A DNA stretch of 64,000 nt, from contig CAWJNP010000087.1 in NCBI GenBank assembly GCA_963844255.1, positions 124,001 to 188,000 of the forward strand, given 5' to 3'. Both the position numbers and the translations under genes were made by a program. The notes beneath the pieces are model-generated. The model was not told where the DNA came from and searched no databases. It saw only the letters and a program-made list of their open reading frames with translations. Positions within the stretch are counted from its first letter, which is position 1. Every line of letters begins with the position of its first letter. The DNA comes from SZAS-79 sp963844255 (GTDB lineage: Bacteria > Pseudomonadota > Gammaproteobacteria > Burkholderiales > SG8-39). Shown here piece after piece: positions 28,959-37,887 of the stretch.

Positions 28959-29921
28959 TCGGCGACGACATGGGTGCCGGTTTTGCCCTCCAGCGCCGGC
29001 AGCGCCTGCTCCAGATGCGCGATGATCGCGCGCCGTCCGCCGCCCGCGATGAACGAAAGCGCGGCCTCGATCTTCGGTCCCATGCTGCCCTTGGCGAAAT
29101 GACCCTCGGTCTGATACGCGCGCAGTTCAGCCGCCTTCACCGTGCCCAGCGCACGCGCATCCGGTTTCCCGAAATTCACCGAGACCTGCGACACCGCAGT
29201 CAGGATCATCAGCGTGTCGATGCCCGAGCTGGTTCGCGAGCAGTGCGGAGGTGAGGTCCTTGTCGATCACCGCCGGCACGCCCTGGTGCGAACGGTCGGC
29301 GCGCGCGATGACCGGTATGCCGCCACCGCCTGCGGCGATGACCGCGATGCCCTGTTCGGCCAGCGACTCGATCAGGTCGATGTCGAGGATCTTGCGCGGC
29401 CTCGGCGAAGGCACGATGTAGCGCCAGCCGCGCCCCGCGTCCTCCATCATGGTCCAGCCGAGCTGGGTTTCGAGGTTGCGCGCTTCTTCCGCGGTAAAGA
29501 ACGGCCCGATCGGCTTGGACGGATTGCGGAACGCCGGGTCATCAAAGTCGACTTCGACCCGCGTGAGCAGGCACGCGACGCGGCGATCGACCTCGGCGCG
29601 CGCGAGTTCGTCCTCCATGCCCTGCATCATCAGGTGCGCGATGCCGCCCTGGCTGTGCGCCACGCAGACGTCGAGGCGCATCGGCGGCACCTGTTCGCGG
29701 GCGTGGTACTGACGCAGGAGGATTTTTCCGACCACCGGTCCGTTGCCATGGGTCAGGATCAGCTTGTTGTCCAGGGCCAGCAGCGGCAGCAGGGAGCGCG
29801 CCGCGCGCGCGGCCACGATTTCCTGTTCTTCGGTGGTGCCGCGGATGTTCTCGGGGTGCGTGGCGTTGCCGCCGATCGCGACCACGAGCCGCGCGGGTAG
29901 AGGTTCGCGCTGTGGATTCAT
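28955..29921 (-). CDS. allK: Catabolic carbamate kinase, one frameshift
   Basis: About 321 residues after skipping one extra base in the CCC at 29223-29225. RLVVAIGGNATHPEN, LTHGNGPVVGKIL, AHSQGGIAHLMMQGM, VIAAGGGGIPVI and the Lys-Asp of VIDKDLTSALLANQLG are the carbamate kinase signatures, with KGSMGPKIEAALSF near the end. It turns carbamoyl phosphate and ADP into ATP, CO2 and ammonia. Its place in an AllF/G/H cluster points to the catabolic (AllK/YbcF) role and not to arginine deiminase, whose genes are absent here. The ATG at 29921 starts 14 codons inside a longer frame and begins the conserved region. Confidence 0.87.
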
Positions 29922-29946
29922 TCTGGCGATGATAGCAGCGCGCCGG

Positions 29947-29952
29947 TATAAT
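29947..29952 (+). promoter_or_regulatory. Candidate -10 box for the AllG/AllF operon
   Basis: A consensus TATAAT lies 55 bases before the allG start in the 86-base gap between the divergent carbamate kinase and AllG genes; TGGCGA 17 bases upstream is only a weak -35, which suggests an activator. Confidence 0.45.
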
Positions 29953-30007
29953 TTTCGAAACACTTCCCGCCGCTGTTGCCCGCCGGTGCAAGACTGAGTC
30001 GCGCGCG

Positions 30008-31462
30008 ATGCGGATCAAGAAAACCATGTCCATCCAGAAGCTGCTTTCGGGCGTTCCCCGCGTCGTCAACATCGGCCTGTCCGGGTTCGCGGCGGATCTC
30101 GCTGCACAGGGCACGCCGGTTGTTCAACTCGACTGGCGGCCACCCGCGCGCAACAGCGCGCAGATCGATGCCGCGTTTGCCACGCTCGCTGCGCACGAGA
30201 CGCGCATCGCCGAGGCCAATGCGGAAGCACTGCGCCGCATGCTGGCAGCCAACCCCGTGCTGATCGATGTCCGGCCCGCGGGAGAGGTCATCCGCGGACT
30301 GGGTGACCGGATGATCCTGCACGCCGGCCCGCCGATCGAATGGACCCGCATGTGCGGCCCGCTGCAGGGCGCGGTCGCCGGGGCGATCGTGTTCGAAGGC
30401 TGGGCGCCGGACCTCGACGCGGCTACTGCCCTTGCGGCCTCGGGCGGTGTGCAGTTCCATCCGAACCATCATTTCGACGCCGTGGGGCCGATGACCGGCA
30501 TCACCACGCGTTCGATGCCGGTCATGGTGGTGGAGAACAAGAGTTTCGGAAACCGCGCTTACTGCATGATCAACGAGGGCCTGGGCAAGGTGATGCGCTT
30601 CGGCGCCAACGACGCGGAGGTGCTTGCGCGCCTGCACTGGCTTGCAGACAGCTTCGGTCCGGCCCTGGGGGCGGCGCTGCGCTCTGTCGGTGGACTCGAA
30701 CTCGCGCCCCTGATCTCGCGCGGCCTGGCGATGGGCGACGAGATGCATCAGCGCAATGTGGCCTGTTCCGCGCTGACGCTGCGCGCGCTTGCGCCGCATT
30801 TCGCCAAGGTCGTCGCCGACGGCACCGAGCTTTCGAAGATGCTCGCCTTCATCGCCGGCAACGAGCAGTTCTTCCTCAACATCGGCATGGTGATGGGGAA
30901 AAGCATCATGGATCCGGTGCGCGGGATCGAGGCTTCGAGCGTGGTGACCGCGATGTGCAGGAACGGCACCGACTTCGGGGTGCGCGTGTCCGGCACAGGC
31001 GACACCTGGTTCACCGCGCCGGTGGAGATGCCGCAGGGCCTGTATTTCCCGGGGTATTCGGAAAAGGACGCAAACCCCGACATGGGCGATTCGGCGATCA
31101 TGGAAACGATCGGCGTGGGCGCCTTCGCGATGGCAACCGCGCCCTCGGTGGTCGGCTTCGTCGGCGCGGGCAGCGTGCAGGACGCGCTGGCGTTTACCAG
31201 CGCGATGGGCGAGATCACGCTCCAGAAGAATCCGAAATGGACGATGCCGGCGCTCGATTTCGAGGGCGTGCCCACGGGCATCGACGTGCGCCGGGTGGTG
31301 GAGACCGGCATCCAGCCGGCGATCAACACCGGCATTGCGCACCGCAAGCCGGGCGTGGGCCAGGTCGGTGCCGGGGTGGCGCGTGCCCCGCTGGCCTGCT
31401 TTGAACAAGGCCTGCTCGCGCTCGCCGCAGTGCTGGGCGCGAAGCCGGGGGCCTCGCGATGA
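30008..31462 (+). CDS. allG: DUF1116 protein, oxamate carbamoyltransferase subunit AllG-like
   Basis: A 484-residue DUF1116 protein, longer than the ~420 residues usual for YlbE. Characteristic stretches include NVVNIGLSGFA-like PRVVNIGLSGFAADL, TRMCGPLQGAVAGAI, HFDAVGPMTGITTRSMPVMV and NIGMVMGKSIMDPVRGIE. Homologues are always found next to FdrA and are part of the three-component oxamate carbamoyltransferase. An in-frame ATG six codons later (30026) is an alternative start. The stop overlaps the allF start (ATGA), so the two are translationally coupled. Confidence 0.87.
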   Translation: MRIKKTMSIQKLLSGVPRVVNIGLSGFAADLAAQGTPVVQLDWRPPARNSAQIDAAFATLAAHETRIAEANAEALRRMLAANPVLIDVRPAGEVIRGLGDRMILHAGPPIEWTRMCGPLQGAVAGAIVFEGWAPDLDAATALAASGGVQFHPNHHFDAVGPMTGITTRSMPVMVVENKSFGNRAYCMINEGLGKVMRFGANDAEVLARLHWLADSFGPALGAALRSVGGLELAPLISRGLAMGDEMHQRNVACSALTLRALAPHFAKVVADGTELSKMLAFIAGNEQFFLNIGMVMGKSIMDPVRGIEASSVVTAMCRNGTDFGVRVSGTGDTWFTAPVEMPQGLYFPGYSEKDANPDMGDSAIMETIGVGAFAMATAPSVVGFVGAGSVQDALAFTSAMGEITLQKNPKWTMPALDFEGVPTGIDVRRVVETGIQPAINTGIAHRKPGVGQVGAGVARAPLACFEQGLLALAAVLGAKPGASR

Positions 31463-32940
31463 GCGTGACGGTCAACCGCGTGCGGCGCGGCTTCTACGCA
31501 GATTCAGTCGCACTGATGCGCATTTCGCGCGGCCTCTCGCAACTGCCCGGCGTGACCGAGGCCTCGCTGATGATCGGCACCCCGACCAATCGCGCACTGC
31601 TTGCGGAATCCGGGTTGCTCGATGCCGAAGGCGAAAAGGCACAGGCGGACGACCTCGTGATCGCCGTTCGCGCCGCGGACCGCGCGGCGGCGGACGCGGC
31701 GCTGGCCGAAGCCGAGAAACAGTTGTCCGGGCGCGGTGCGGCCGGTTCCCCGGGTGCGGTGCGCGGTACGGCAAAAGCTGTCCGCAGCCTTGCGTCGGCA
31801 CAGTCCGCGCTGCCCGAGGCGAACCTCGCCCTGATTTCGGTGCCGGGCGAGTTTGCCGCCGAGGAAGCTCGGCGCGCGCTGGCGCGCGGGCTGCACGTGA
31901 TGATTTTCTCAGACAACGTGGGCATCGCCGACGAGATCGCGCTGAAGCGCGAGGCCGTGGAGCGCGGACTGCTGCTCATGGGACCGGACTGCGGCACGGC
32001 GCTTATCGGCGGTGCGCCGATTGCGTTCGCCAACGTCGTTCCCCGCGGCGATGTCGGGCTCATCTCGGCCTCGGGTACCGGGCTGCAGGAGGTCAGCTGC
32101 CTCCTCGCGCGCGCGGGTCGCGGGATTTCCCATGGCATCGGTGTCGGCGGCCGCGACCTTTCGGAGGAGGTCGGGGGGCTGATGACGCTGGCGGCGATTG
32201 ACGCGCTCGAGGACGACCCGGCGACGCGGCATATCGTGATCATCTCGAAACCGCCGGCCGCGCGGGTTGCCGGGCTGATTGCAGCACGCGTAGCAAAATG
32301 CGCAAAACCGGTCACGTTGTGCCTGCTCGGTTCGGGCGGCATGACCCTGGCATCGGCGGCGGAGCAGGTGCTGGGCCGTCCGATTGCCGGTCACGCTGCA
32401 CCCGGGCTGGTGCAGCGCGCCGGGTGGCTACGCGGCCTGTACAGCGGCGGGACGCTGTGCAACGAGGCGCAGATTGTCCTGCTTGGCGCCGGGCTCGCGG
32501 TGCGTTCCAACGTGCCTGTGCCGGGCGCCGGCGAAACGGCGCGCCTCGAGATCGACGCGCACTGCCTGATCGACCTTGGCGACGACGATTACACGCGCGG
32601 CCGGCCGCACCCGATGATCGATCCCGAACTGCGCAATGCGCTGCTGGAAAAGACGCTGGCCGACCCCGCGGTCGCGGTGGTGCTGCTGGACGTGGTCATC
32701 GGCTATGGCGCCCATGCCGATCCCGCCGGCCTGATCGCGCGTTCGATCGAAGCGGCGCGCAATGCCGGGTCGGGATTCCCGCTTCCGGCGATCGTTGCGT
32801 CGATCACCGGGACCGATGCGGATCCGCAGGGCTATTCCCGCCAGGCGGCGCGGCTGGCGGCAGCGGGGGTGCACGTCGCGGGCTCGAATGCGCAGGCCGC
32901 GGCGTGGTGCGTGGCCGCCTTGTCCAACCCTGGACGCTAG
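31459..32940 (+). CDS. allF: FdrA-family protein, oxamate carbamoyltransferase subunit AllF-like
   Basis: A 493-residue protein related to succinyl-CoA synthetase alpha subunits. The N-terminal part has YADSVALMRIS and MIGTPTNRALL; GPDCGTALIGG and GLISASGTGLQEVSCLLARAG mark the Rossmann-like CoA-ligase fold; the C-terminal half has GLYSGGTLCNEAQIVL and IDLGDDDYTRGRPHPMIDP. E. coli FdrA (AllF) works with AllG and AllH in carbamoyl transfer between oxalurate and phosphate. Start overlaps allG. Together with AllH and the kinase on the other strand, all four parts of the pathway segment are present within 4.7 kb. Confidence 0.87.
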   Translation: MSVTVNRVRRGFYADSVALMRISRGLSQLPGVTEASLMIGTPTNRALLAESGLLDAEGEKAQADDLVIAVRAADRAAADAALAEAEKQLSGRGAAGSPGAVRGTAKAVRSLASAQSALPEANLALISVPGEFAAEEARRALARGLHVMIFSDNVGIADEIALKREAVERGLLLMGPDCGTALIGGAPIAFANVVPRGDVGLISASGTGLQEVSCLLARAGRGISHGIGVGGRDLSEEVGGLMTLAAIDALEDDPATRHIVIISKPPAARVAGLIAARVAKCAKPVTLCLLGSGGMTLASAAEQVLGRPIAGHAAPGLVQRAGWLRGLYSGGTLCNEAQIVLLGAGLAVRSNVPVPGAGETARLEIDAHCLIDLGDDDYTRGRPHPMIDPELRNALLEKTLADPAVAVVLLDVVIGYGAHADPAGLIARSIEAARNAGSGFPLPAIVASITGTDADPQGYSRQAARLAAAGVHVAGSNAQAAAWCVAALSNPGR

Positions 32941-33017
32941 CCGATCGGGTTGATCCCGAAGTCCTGAAACTTGTCCTGTACGCGATCCGGGATGAGAAGC
33001 GAGTGCGTTTTCGTCAT
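32937..33017 (-). CDS. Possible 26-residue leader peptide or gene remnant
   Basis: A short open frame reads MTKTHSLLIPDRVQDKFQ and ends ten residues on in NPIG, with TGGGAGACAGGGA just upstream of its ATG, a better-than-random ribosome binding site. It overlaps the last bases of allF on the opposite strand. It could be the 5' remnant of a deleted gene or nothing; I do not recognise it. Confidence 0.2.
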   Translation of the reverse strand: MTKTHSLLIPDRVQDKFQDFGINPIG

Positions 33018-33118
33018 TTCCCTGTCTCCCATCGTCATGTCGGCCCGTGTGCCCTATGGTAAGCTGATGAAAAGAGATTTAAAACGTAACAACTTAAGGT
33101 AGTAAAAGGGGAACCCAA

Positions 33119-33511
33119 ATGCGGATCGTACTGATCGTTGTGGCAATCGCGGCACTGCTCGGCTACCTGGCAGTTGCATTCATTCTGCCGCAGATGGAGA
33201 GCGGCGAGACGCGGGACGCGGCGGCCGTGCTGGTATCCGGCGCCAATAGCGCCAAGTCCGAAGTCACGGCCGCGGCCGAAAAGGCGGGTAATCTGACCGG
33301 CGCCGGCGCAAACGTGAAACTCGCTGCGAAAAACGATCCCAAGTACGGCGAGCTGAAGTGGGTCGTCGAGGCGAACGGCGTGATTCGCGGCTGGAACGAA
33401 AAGAATGCGATCGAGTTTGCGCTGACCCCGTCGCTGGCCGGCGGAAAAGTCGGCTGGAGCTGCAAGGGTTATCCCTCCCAGGCCATGCCGGTGACTTGCG
33501 GCGGTAAGTGA
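33119..33511 (+). CDS. Pilin-like protein with an ordinary N-terminal membrane segment
   Basis: A 130-residue protein with an N-terminal hydrophobic helix (MRIVLIVVAIAALLGYLAVAF). The C-terminal half resembles major type IV pilins of the PilA type: LAAKNDPKYGELKWVV, then a strand-rich region ending KVGWSCKGYPSQAMPVTC, with the two Cys residues placed as in the pilin disulfide loop. It lacks the GFTLIEL-type prepilin peptidase site, so it would not be processed like a normal pilin. No other pilus genes are near. RBS AGGGGAA precedes the ATG, and a strong terminator follows, so it is a single-gene unit. Function unknown. Confidence 0.6.
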   Translation: MRIVLIVVAIAALLGYLAVAFILPQMESGETRDAAAVLVSGANSAKSEVTAAAEKAGNLTGAGANVKLAAKNDPKYGELKWVVEANGVIRGWNEKNAIEFALTPSLAGGKVGWSCKGYPSQAMPVTCGGK

Positions 33512-33644
33512 ACTAACAGGGGGTTCGGGCCCACGGCAGGAACAGGGGGCGCAGGCCCCTTCCGCTGCGCGGAGCCTTCCCGCGCCCCCCCGTTACCTCC
33601 CGGGCGTTCTAACGTGATCCGGGCACGATGCTCTGTACAGAAAC
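33512..33644. other. Noncoding stretch after the pilin-like gene
   Basis: GC-rich spacer of about 130 bases. GGGGGCGC near 33544 and a matching GCGCCCCC near 33580 could pair over a long loop. No coding potential is visible. Confidence 0.35.
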
Positions 33645-33666
33645 AAGCGGCCTTGGCCGCTTTTTT
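33645..33666 (+). terminator. Rho-independent terminator
   Basis: AAGCGGCC and GGCCGCTT form an 8-bp perfect stem followed by six T residues. It lies between the pilin-like gene and the end of the hydrogenase-like operon; on the minus strand the stem is followed by TTGTTTCT, so it could work in both directions. Confidence 0.8.
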
Positions 33667-34180
33667 ATTTTCTGCGGGCGGTGATTGCGGTGAGGATGCC
33701 CTGCAAGATTGCCAGAGGTGTGGGCGGGCAGCCGGGCACCGCCACGTCGACCGGGATGACGTTTTCCACCTTGCCGCAACTGGCATAGCTTTCGCCGAAG
33801 ATTCCGCCGGTACAACCGCAATCACCCAGCGCCACGACGAGTTTCGGTTCGGGCACGGCCTCCCAGGTGCGACGCAGGGCGACCTCCATGTTCTTCGAGA
33901 CCGGGCCGGTGACCAGGAGCATGTCCGCATGGCGCGGGCTGGCCACGAACTTGATCCCCAGTCCCTCGAGGTTGTAGTACGGATTGCTCAGCGCCTGGAT
34001 TTCGAGTTCGCAGCCGTTGCATGAACCTGCATCGACCTGGCGGATCGTGAGCGCCCGCCCGAGCAGACGCAGCGTTTCGCCGTTCAGTCGATCGGAAATG
34101 ACGCGCAACGTGTCGTCTGCGACGGGTGGAGACTCGGTCCGGATCCCCGTTTTCGCGATCTGCCTGAGCAACTTGAACAT
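33665..34180 (-). CDS. Hydrogenase-4-like small subunit (NuoB/HyfI family)
   Basis: A 171-residue iron-sulfur protein. SCNGCELEIQALSNP provides the paired Cys, followed by LLVTGPVSKNM, VALGDCGCTGGIF and VAVPGCPPTP with the remaining Cys ligands of one [4Fe-4S] cluster (the proximal/N2 type). The ATG at 34180 overlaps the stop of the large-subunit gene (TGATG) and begins MFKLLRQIAKTGI; a longer frame upstream is read-through. It is the last gene of the hyf-like operon. Retention of all cluster ligands contrasts with the loss of metal ligands in its partner, so electron transfer probably still occurs. Confidence 0.87.
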   Translation of the reverse strand: MFKLLRQIAKTGIRTESPPVADDTLRVISDRLNGETLRLLGRALTIRQVDAGSCNGCELEIQALSNPYYNLEGLGIKFVASPRHADMLLVTGPVSKNMEVALRRTWEAVPEPKLVVALGDCGCTGGIFGESYASCGKVENVIPVDVAVPGCPPTPLAILQGILTAITARRK

Positions 34181-35739
34181 CAGAGATCCTGTCCCGAATA
34201 CGAAAGATTGAACGACTTGTTGATGAGAGGAAAGTCGGGGACGATATTGCCGATGATCGCATGTTCGATCGCCGGCCAGTTCTGCCACGACGGATCGTGC
34301 GGATGGCAACGGCGGATCGAACCGTCCGGCCCCGACTCCAGCGCGACAAAGATTTCTCCCCGCCAGCCTTCGACCCAGCCGATGCCGAAAGCGCCCGCAG
34401 GCGGATCCTGGACGACCTCGGTGATCGGACCTTCTGGGAGATCCTGGAGGATCCGGCGAATCAGTCGCAAGGATTCAGAGGTTTCCTCGAACCGCACTTC
34501 CACGCGCGCGGCCACATCCCCGGCGCGTTGAACCGCAATCTGGGGTGCGATGCTGTCGTATGGCGGAAGGCCCGGATGGACGCGGACGTCGATCGCATGG
34601 CCACAGGCCCGCGCCGCCACGCCGACCACGCCCAGCCTCGAGGCAACCCCGGGGTCGAGCACGCCGCAGGCGATGAACCGATCCTGCAGTCCCGAATGGT
34701 CCTCGTAGATCCGGCGCATGGTTCGCAATTCAGCGGCAATGACAGCCGATTGCTCGAGCAACAGATCCGCCGCTCCCGAGTCGATGTCGCGGGCTACACC
34801 GCCCGGGACTATGCAATCCATGAGGTAACGATGCCCGAATATGCGCTGGTTGAGTCGCAGCACGTCCTCCTTGAGGCGAGAGAACTGTGCCAGGCCAAAT
34901 GCAAGACCGCCATCGTTCCCAAGTGCCCCCAGATCGCCAAGATGGTTGGCAATCCGCTCGCGTTCCAGCAGCAGGGCGCGCAGCAGGACGGATCGTGGCG
35001 GCGCCTCGAGGTGCGCGAGACCCTCGAGGGCCATCGCATAGGCCCAGGCGTACGCGACCGTGCTGTCGCCCGAGACGCGCCCCGCAAGCTTCGCGCCTTC
35101 GGCAATGTTCATGGACTCGAATCGCTTTTCGATGCCCTTGTGCACATAGCCCAGGCGCTCCTCGAGCCGCAGGACATGTTCGCCGACAACCGAGAAGCGG
35201 AAATGGCCCGGCTCGATGGTGCCGGCGTGCACCGGACCGACCGGGATTTCGTGCACGCCGTCGCCCTCCACGGACACGAAGTCATAGCGCTCTCCGCTCT
35301 GCGCAAACTGCGTGGTCGCCCCGAAATTGCTCACGAGCGGAAAGGTGCCTGCGGGCCAGGCAGCGTGTCGCAGCCATGGGCGCGGGTCGGGTTCACGGCC
35401 TGCCTGGGAAACGGCGCGTATGCCGTTCAGGTCGCGTGCGGCGCGCTGCATCCGGCCGGCGCAGGCGAACAGGTCGGAAATGTCGGGATAGGTTTCTGCG
35501 GCTGCCTCCAGCGGGAGTTCCAGGCACAACAGACCTTCGAATGCCACAAACAGGGCCAGGATGCGCGATCCCCCGGCGCGACTGCTTTCGTCGCAGGCCC
35601 ACAGCGCGGCGAGCCGCGCGCCTTCGGCTGCGAGCGATTCTGCCGTTCTGCGCCAGTCGTCGGCGTCGACGCGGGCGCGCCACGCGGGCGCCGCCCCGTT
35701 CAGGCGCTCAAGCTCCAATCCAAGATTCGCGATGCCCAC
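34180..35739 (-). CDS. Hydrogenase-4-like large subunit lacking NiFe ligands (HyfG/HycE-like)
   Basis: A 519-residue fusion of a NuoC-like N-terminal domain (~1-150) and a NuoD/hydrogenase large-subunit domain. VHEIPVGPVHAGTIEPGHFR and RLGYVHKGIEKRFE are typical of HycE/HyfG. Where true hydrogenases have the first CxxC (RxCGxC), this protein has R221-V-S-G-D-S226. At the C-terminus, where they have DPCxxC, it has SFNLSYSGQDL with Ser513 and Gly516 in place of the two Cys. Four of four NiFe ligands are gone, so it cannot be a NiFe hydrogenase. Such proteins occur in energy-converting hydrogenase-related (Ehr) complexes, ancestors or relatives of complex I, whose electron donor is unknown. Confidence 0.87.
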   Translation of the reverse strand: MGIANLGLELERLNGAAPAWRARVDADDWRRTAESLAAEGARLAALWACDESSRAGGSRILALFVAFEGLLCLELPLEAAAETYPDISDLFACAGRMQRAARDLNGIRAVSQAGREPDPRPWLRHAAWPAGTFPLVSNFGATTQFAQSGERYDFVSVEGDGVHEIPVGPVHAGTIEPGHFRFSVVGEHVLRLEERLGYVHKGIEKRFESMNIAEGAKLAGRVSGDSTVAYAWAYAMALEGLAHLEAPPRSVLLRALLLERERIANHLGDLGALGNDGGLAFGLAQFSRLKEDVLRLNQRIFGHRYLMDCIVPGGVARDIDSGAADLLLEQSAVIAAELRTMRRIYEDHSGLQDRFIACGVLDPGVASRLGVVGVAARACGHAIDVRVHPGLPPYDSIAPQIAVQRAGDVAARVEVRFEETSESLRLIRRILQDLPEGPITEVVQDPPAGAFGIGWVEGWRGEIFVALESGPDGSIRRCHPHDPSWQNWPAIEHAIIGNIVPDFPLINKSFNLSYSGQDL

Positions 35740-35743
35740 GTGG

Positions 35744-37216
35744 CTAACCGATCAATCTGGCAGCCTGGCGATACCACTCGGCCAGGTAAGGTGGCGTGTA
35801 CAGGCCCAGCATCAGAACCAGCGTCAGATGCGTGAAGACCGGGATCAGGGCGGGCGGATGCGGCAGTCTGCGCGCAGTCGTCTCGCCGAACACCATCGGC
35901 TGGACCTTGCCAAAAATGGCAGCAAAGGAGACACCGAGCGCAAACAGCAGGATCGGTGCGGCCCAGGGCTGTTGCGCGATTGCGGTGGTAAGGATCAGGA
36001 ATTCGCTGGCAAACACGCCGAACGGCGGCATGCCGAGGATGGCGACCGTCCCAAGCATCAATCCCCAGCCGACCGTGGGGTTGATCCGCATCAGGCCGCG
36101 GATATCATCCATCAGCTGAGAGCCCGCTTTTTGCGTGGCATGGCCGACGGCGAAGAAAATCGCGCTCTTCGTAAGCGAGTGGAGCGTCATGTGGAGGAGG
36201 CCGGCAAAACTGGCCACCGGACCGCCCATGCCGAACGCGAACGTGATCAGGCCCATGTGCTCTATCGACGAGTAGGCGAACATGCGCTTGACATCCTTCT
36301 GGCGCGAGAGAAAGCACGCGGCGACCACCACCGAAAGCAGTCCGAAGCCCATCATCAGGCGGCTGGCAAATGGCGTGCCTCCGCCACTGACGGCCAGCAA
36401 TGCGCCGTCGGTTATCACCTTGCAGCGAATCAGCGCGTAGAGCGCAACGTTGAGGAGGAGGCCCGACAGCACCGCGGAGATCGGCGTGGGACCCTCCGCG
36501 TGCGCATCGGGCAGCCAGTTGTGCAGCGGCACCAGCCCGACCTTGGTCCCGTAGCCGACCATCAGAAAAACAAAGGCGAGCGACATGACGGTGGGCTCAA
36601 GCTGGGCCTTTACGGCGTCGAGGTTGGTCCAGAGCAGGGCGCCAACCCCGGGCCCGAGGATCTTTTCAGACGCGAAATAGACGAGGATCGTACCGAACAG
36701 CGCCTGTGCGATCCCGACGCCGCAGAGAATGAAGTACTTCCATGCTGCTTCGAGTGACGCGTGGGTGCGGTACAGCGCGATCAGCAGCACGGTCGTAAGC
36801 GTGGCGGCCTCCAGCGCCACCCACATGACCCCGAGGTTGTTGGTCGTGAGGACAACGAGCATCGTGAGCGTGAACATCTGGTACATGCTGTGGTACAGCC
36901 TCAGTCCCGCGTTGCTCACCTTGCCGTGCTCGTGCTCGATGCGCATGTAGGGCCGCGAAAACAGCGACGTGGTCATCGCCACAAACGCCGTCAACGCGAC
37001 CAGGAAGACGTTCAGCGAATCGACGAAGAACTGCTCCCACAGCAGGATCATCGGCCCGTCGGCGATGATCTTCACGGTAAGCACGGCAGACGCAAGAAAG
37101 GTGAGCGTGCTGAAAACGACGTTGATTTCCGCCGCGCGCCGGTGATGGCCGAACAGGGCAAGCACGATCGCGCCGATCAGCGGGGTCACGAGCAGGAACG
37201 TCATTTCCCCCATCAC
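35744..37216 (-). CDS. Hydrogenase-4-like membrane subunit F (antiporter-like, HyfF)
   Basis: A 490-residue membrane protein of the NuoL/M/N and Mrp antiporter family with about 14 transmembrane helices. Motifs include NNLGVMWVALEAATLTTVLL (conserved Glu of the proton channel), LVPLHNWLPDAHAEGPTPIS and SSIEHMGLITFAFG, as in HyfF/HycC. It should carry proton or sodium movement in the membrane arm of the complex. Its ATG overlaps the hyfE-like stop by a few bases, and it is followed within 4 bases by the large-subunit gene. Confidence 0.87.
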   Translation of the reverse strand: MMGEMTFLLVTPLIGAIVLALFGHHRRAAEINVVFSTLTFLASAVLTVKIIADGPMILLWEQFFVDSLNVFLVALTAFVAMTTSLFSRPYMRIEHEHGKVSNAGLRLYHSMYQMFTLTMLVVLTTNNLGVMWVALEAATLTTVLLIALYRTHASLEAAWKYFILCGVGIAQALFGTILVYFASEKILGPGVGALLWTNLDAVKAQLEPTVMSLAFVFLMVGYGTKVGLVPLHNWLPDAHAEGPTPISAVLSGLLLNVALYALIRCKVITDGALLAVSGGGTPFASRLMMGFGLLSVVVAACFLSRQKDVKRMFAYSSIEHMGLITFAFGMGGPVASFAGLLHMTLHSLTKSAIFFAVGHATQKAGSQLMDDIRGLMRINPTVGWGLMLGTVAILGMPPFGVFASEFLILTTAIAQQPWAAPILLFALGVSFAAIFGKVQPMVFGETTARRLPHPPALIPVFTHLTLVLMLGLYTPPYLAEWYRQAARLIG

Positions 37217-37884
37217 GATTCCTTCAGCTTTTCGAGATGGCGCGTGTCGAGCGAGTCGAATCGCTCGCGGATCTGGAAAAAGAAGACACCCAGGATCAGC
37301 ACGCCGACCAGTACGTCAAGGGCAATGCCGAATTCGATCACCATGGGCATGCCGTGGGTCGCTCCGGTCGCGGCGAGCACGAGGCCGTTTTCCATGGCAA
37401 GAAACCCGACCACCTGTGGCACCGCCTTCGAACGGGTGATCATCATCAGAAAGGCAAGCAGAACCGAGGCGAGTGCGATTCCCAGCGTGCTCTTGGTCAC
37501 GGCGCCGGCCAGTTGCGAGACCGGCTGGACGAGGTTGAAGGCAAGGATCACGAGCACGATGCCGACGATCATCGTGGTCGAGACATTGAAAAGGGTCTCG
37601 ACATCCCACTTGAGGTTCAGTTTGCGTATCAGGCGGTGCAGAATCCACGGCAGAAGCAGAACCTTCAGCACCAGCGTGAGCAGGGCAGACCAGTACAGGT
37701 GATGCTGGCCGCTCACGAGCGCCACCAGCGCGGTCGATACGCACAGCATCATGCCCTGGGCGGCGAACAGATTGATCAGCGCAAGGATCTTGCGCTGCGC
37801 GAGCATCGCAAAAGCGAGCAGCAGCATGATCGCCGCGCACAGGTTGATCAGCTGCGGTGCGTAGTGGGCGAGGACGGCCGGCAT
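37213..37884 (-). CDS. Hydrogenase-4-like membrane subunit E (HyfE)
   Basis: A 223-residue protein with about seven hydrophobic segments, including LCAAIMLLLAFAMLAQRKIL and FNVSTTMIVGIVLVILAFNL, and the HyfE-typical NuoK-like C-terminal part (VVGFLAMENGLVLAATGATHG). It lies between the C- and F-type subunits, as in E. coli hyf, with overlapping or near-overlapping ends. Confidence 0.83.
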   Translation of the reverse strand: MPAVLAHYAPQLINLCAAIMLLLAFAMLAQRKILALINLFAAQGMMLCVSTALVALVSGQHHLYWSALLTLVLKVLLLPWILHRLIRKLNLKWDVETLFNVSTTMIVGIVLVILAFNLVQPVSQLAGAVTKSTLGIALASVLLAFLMMITRSKAVPQVVGFLAMENGLVLAATGATHGMPMVIEFGIALDVLVGVLILGVFFFQIRERFDSLDTRHLEKLKES

Positions 37885-37887
37885 CGC

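Noticed and set aside
29127..29963. Carbamate kinase as part of an arginine deiminase pathway
   Set aside because: No arcA, arcB or arcD; it overlaps the AllH gene and sits with FdrA/DUF1116.
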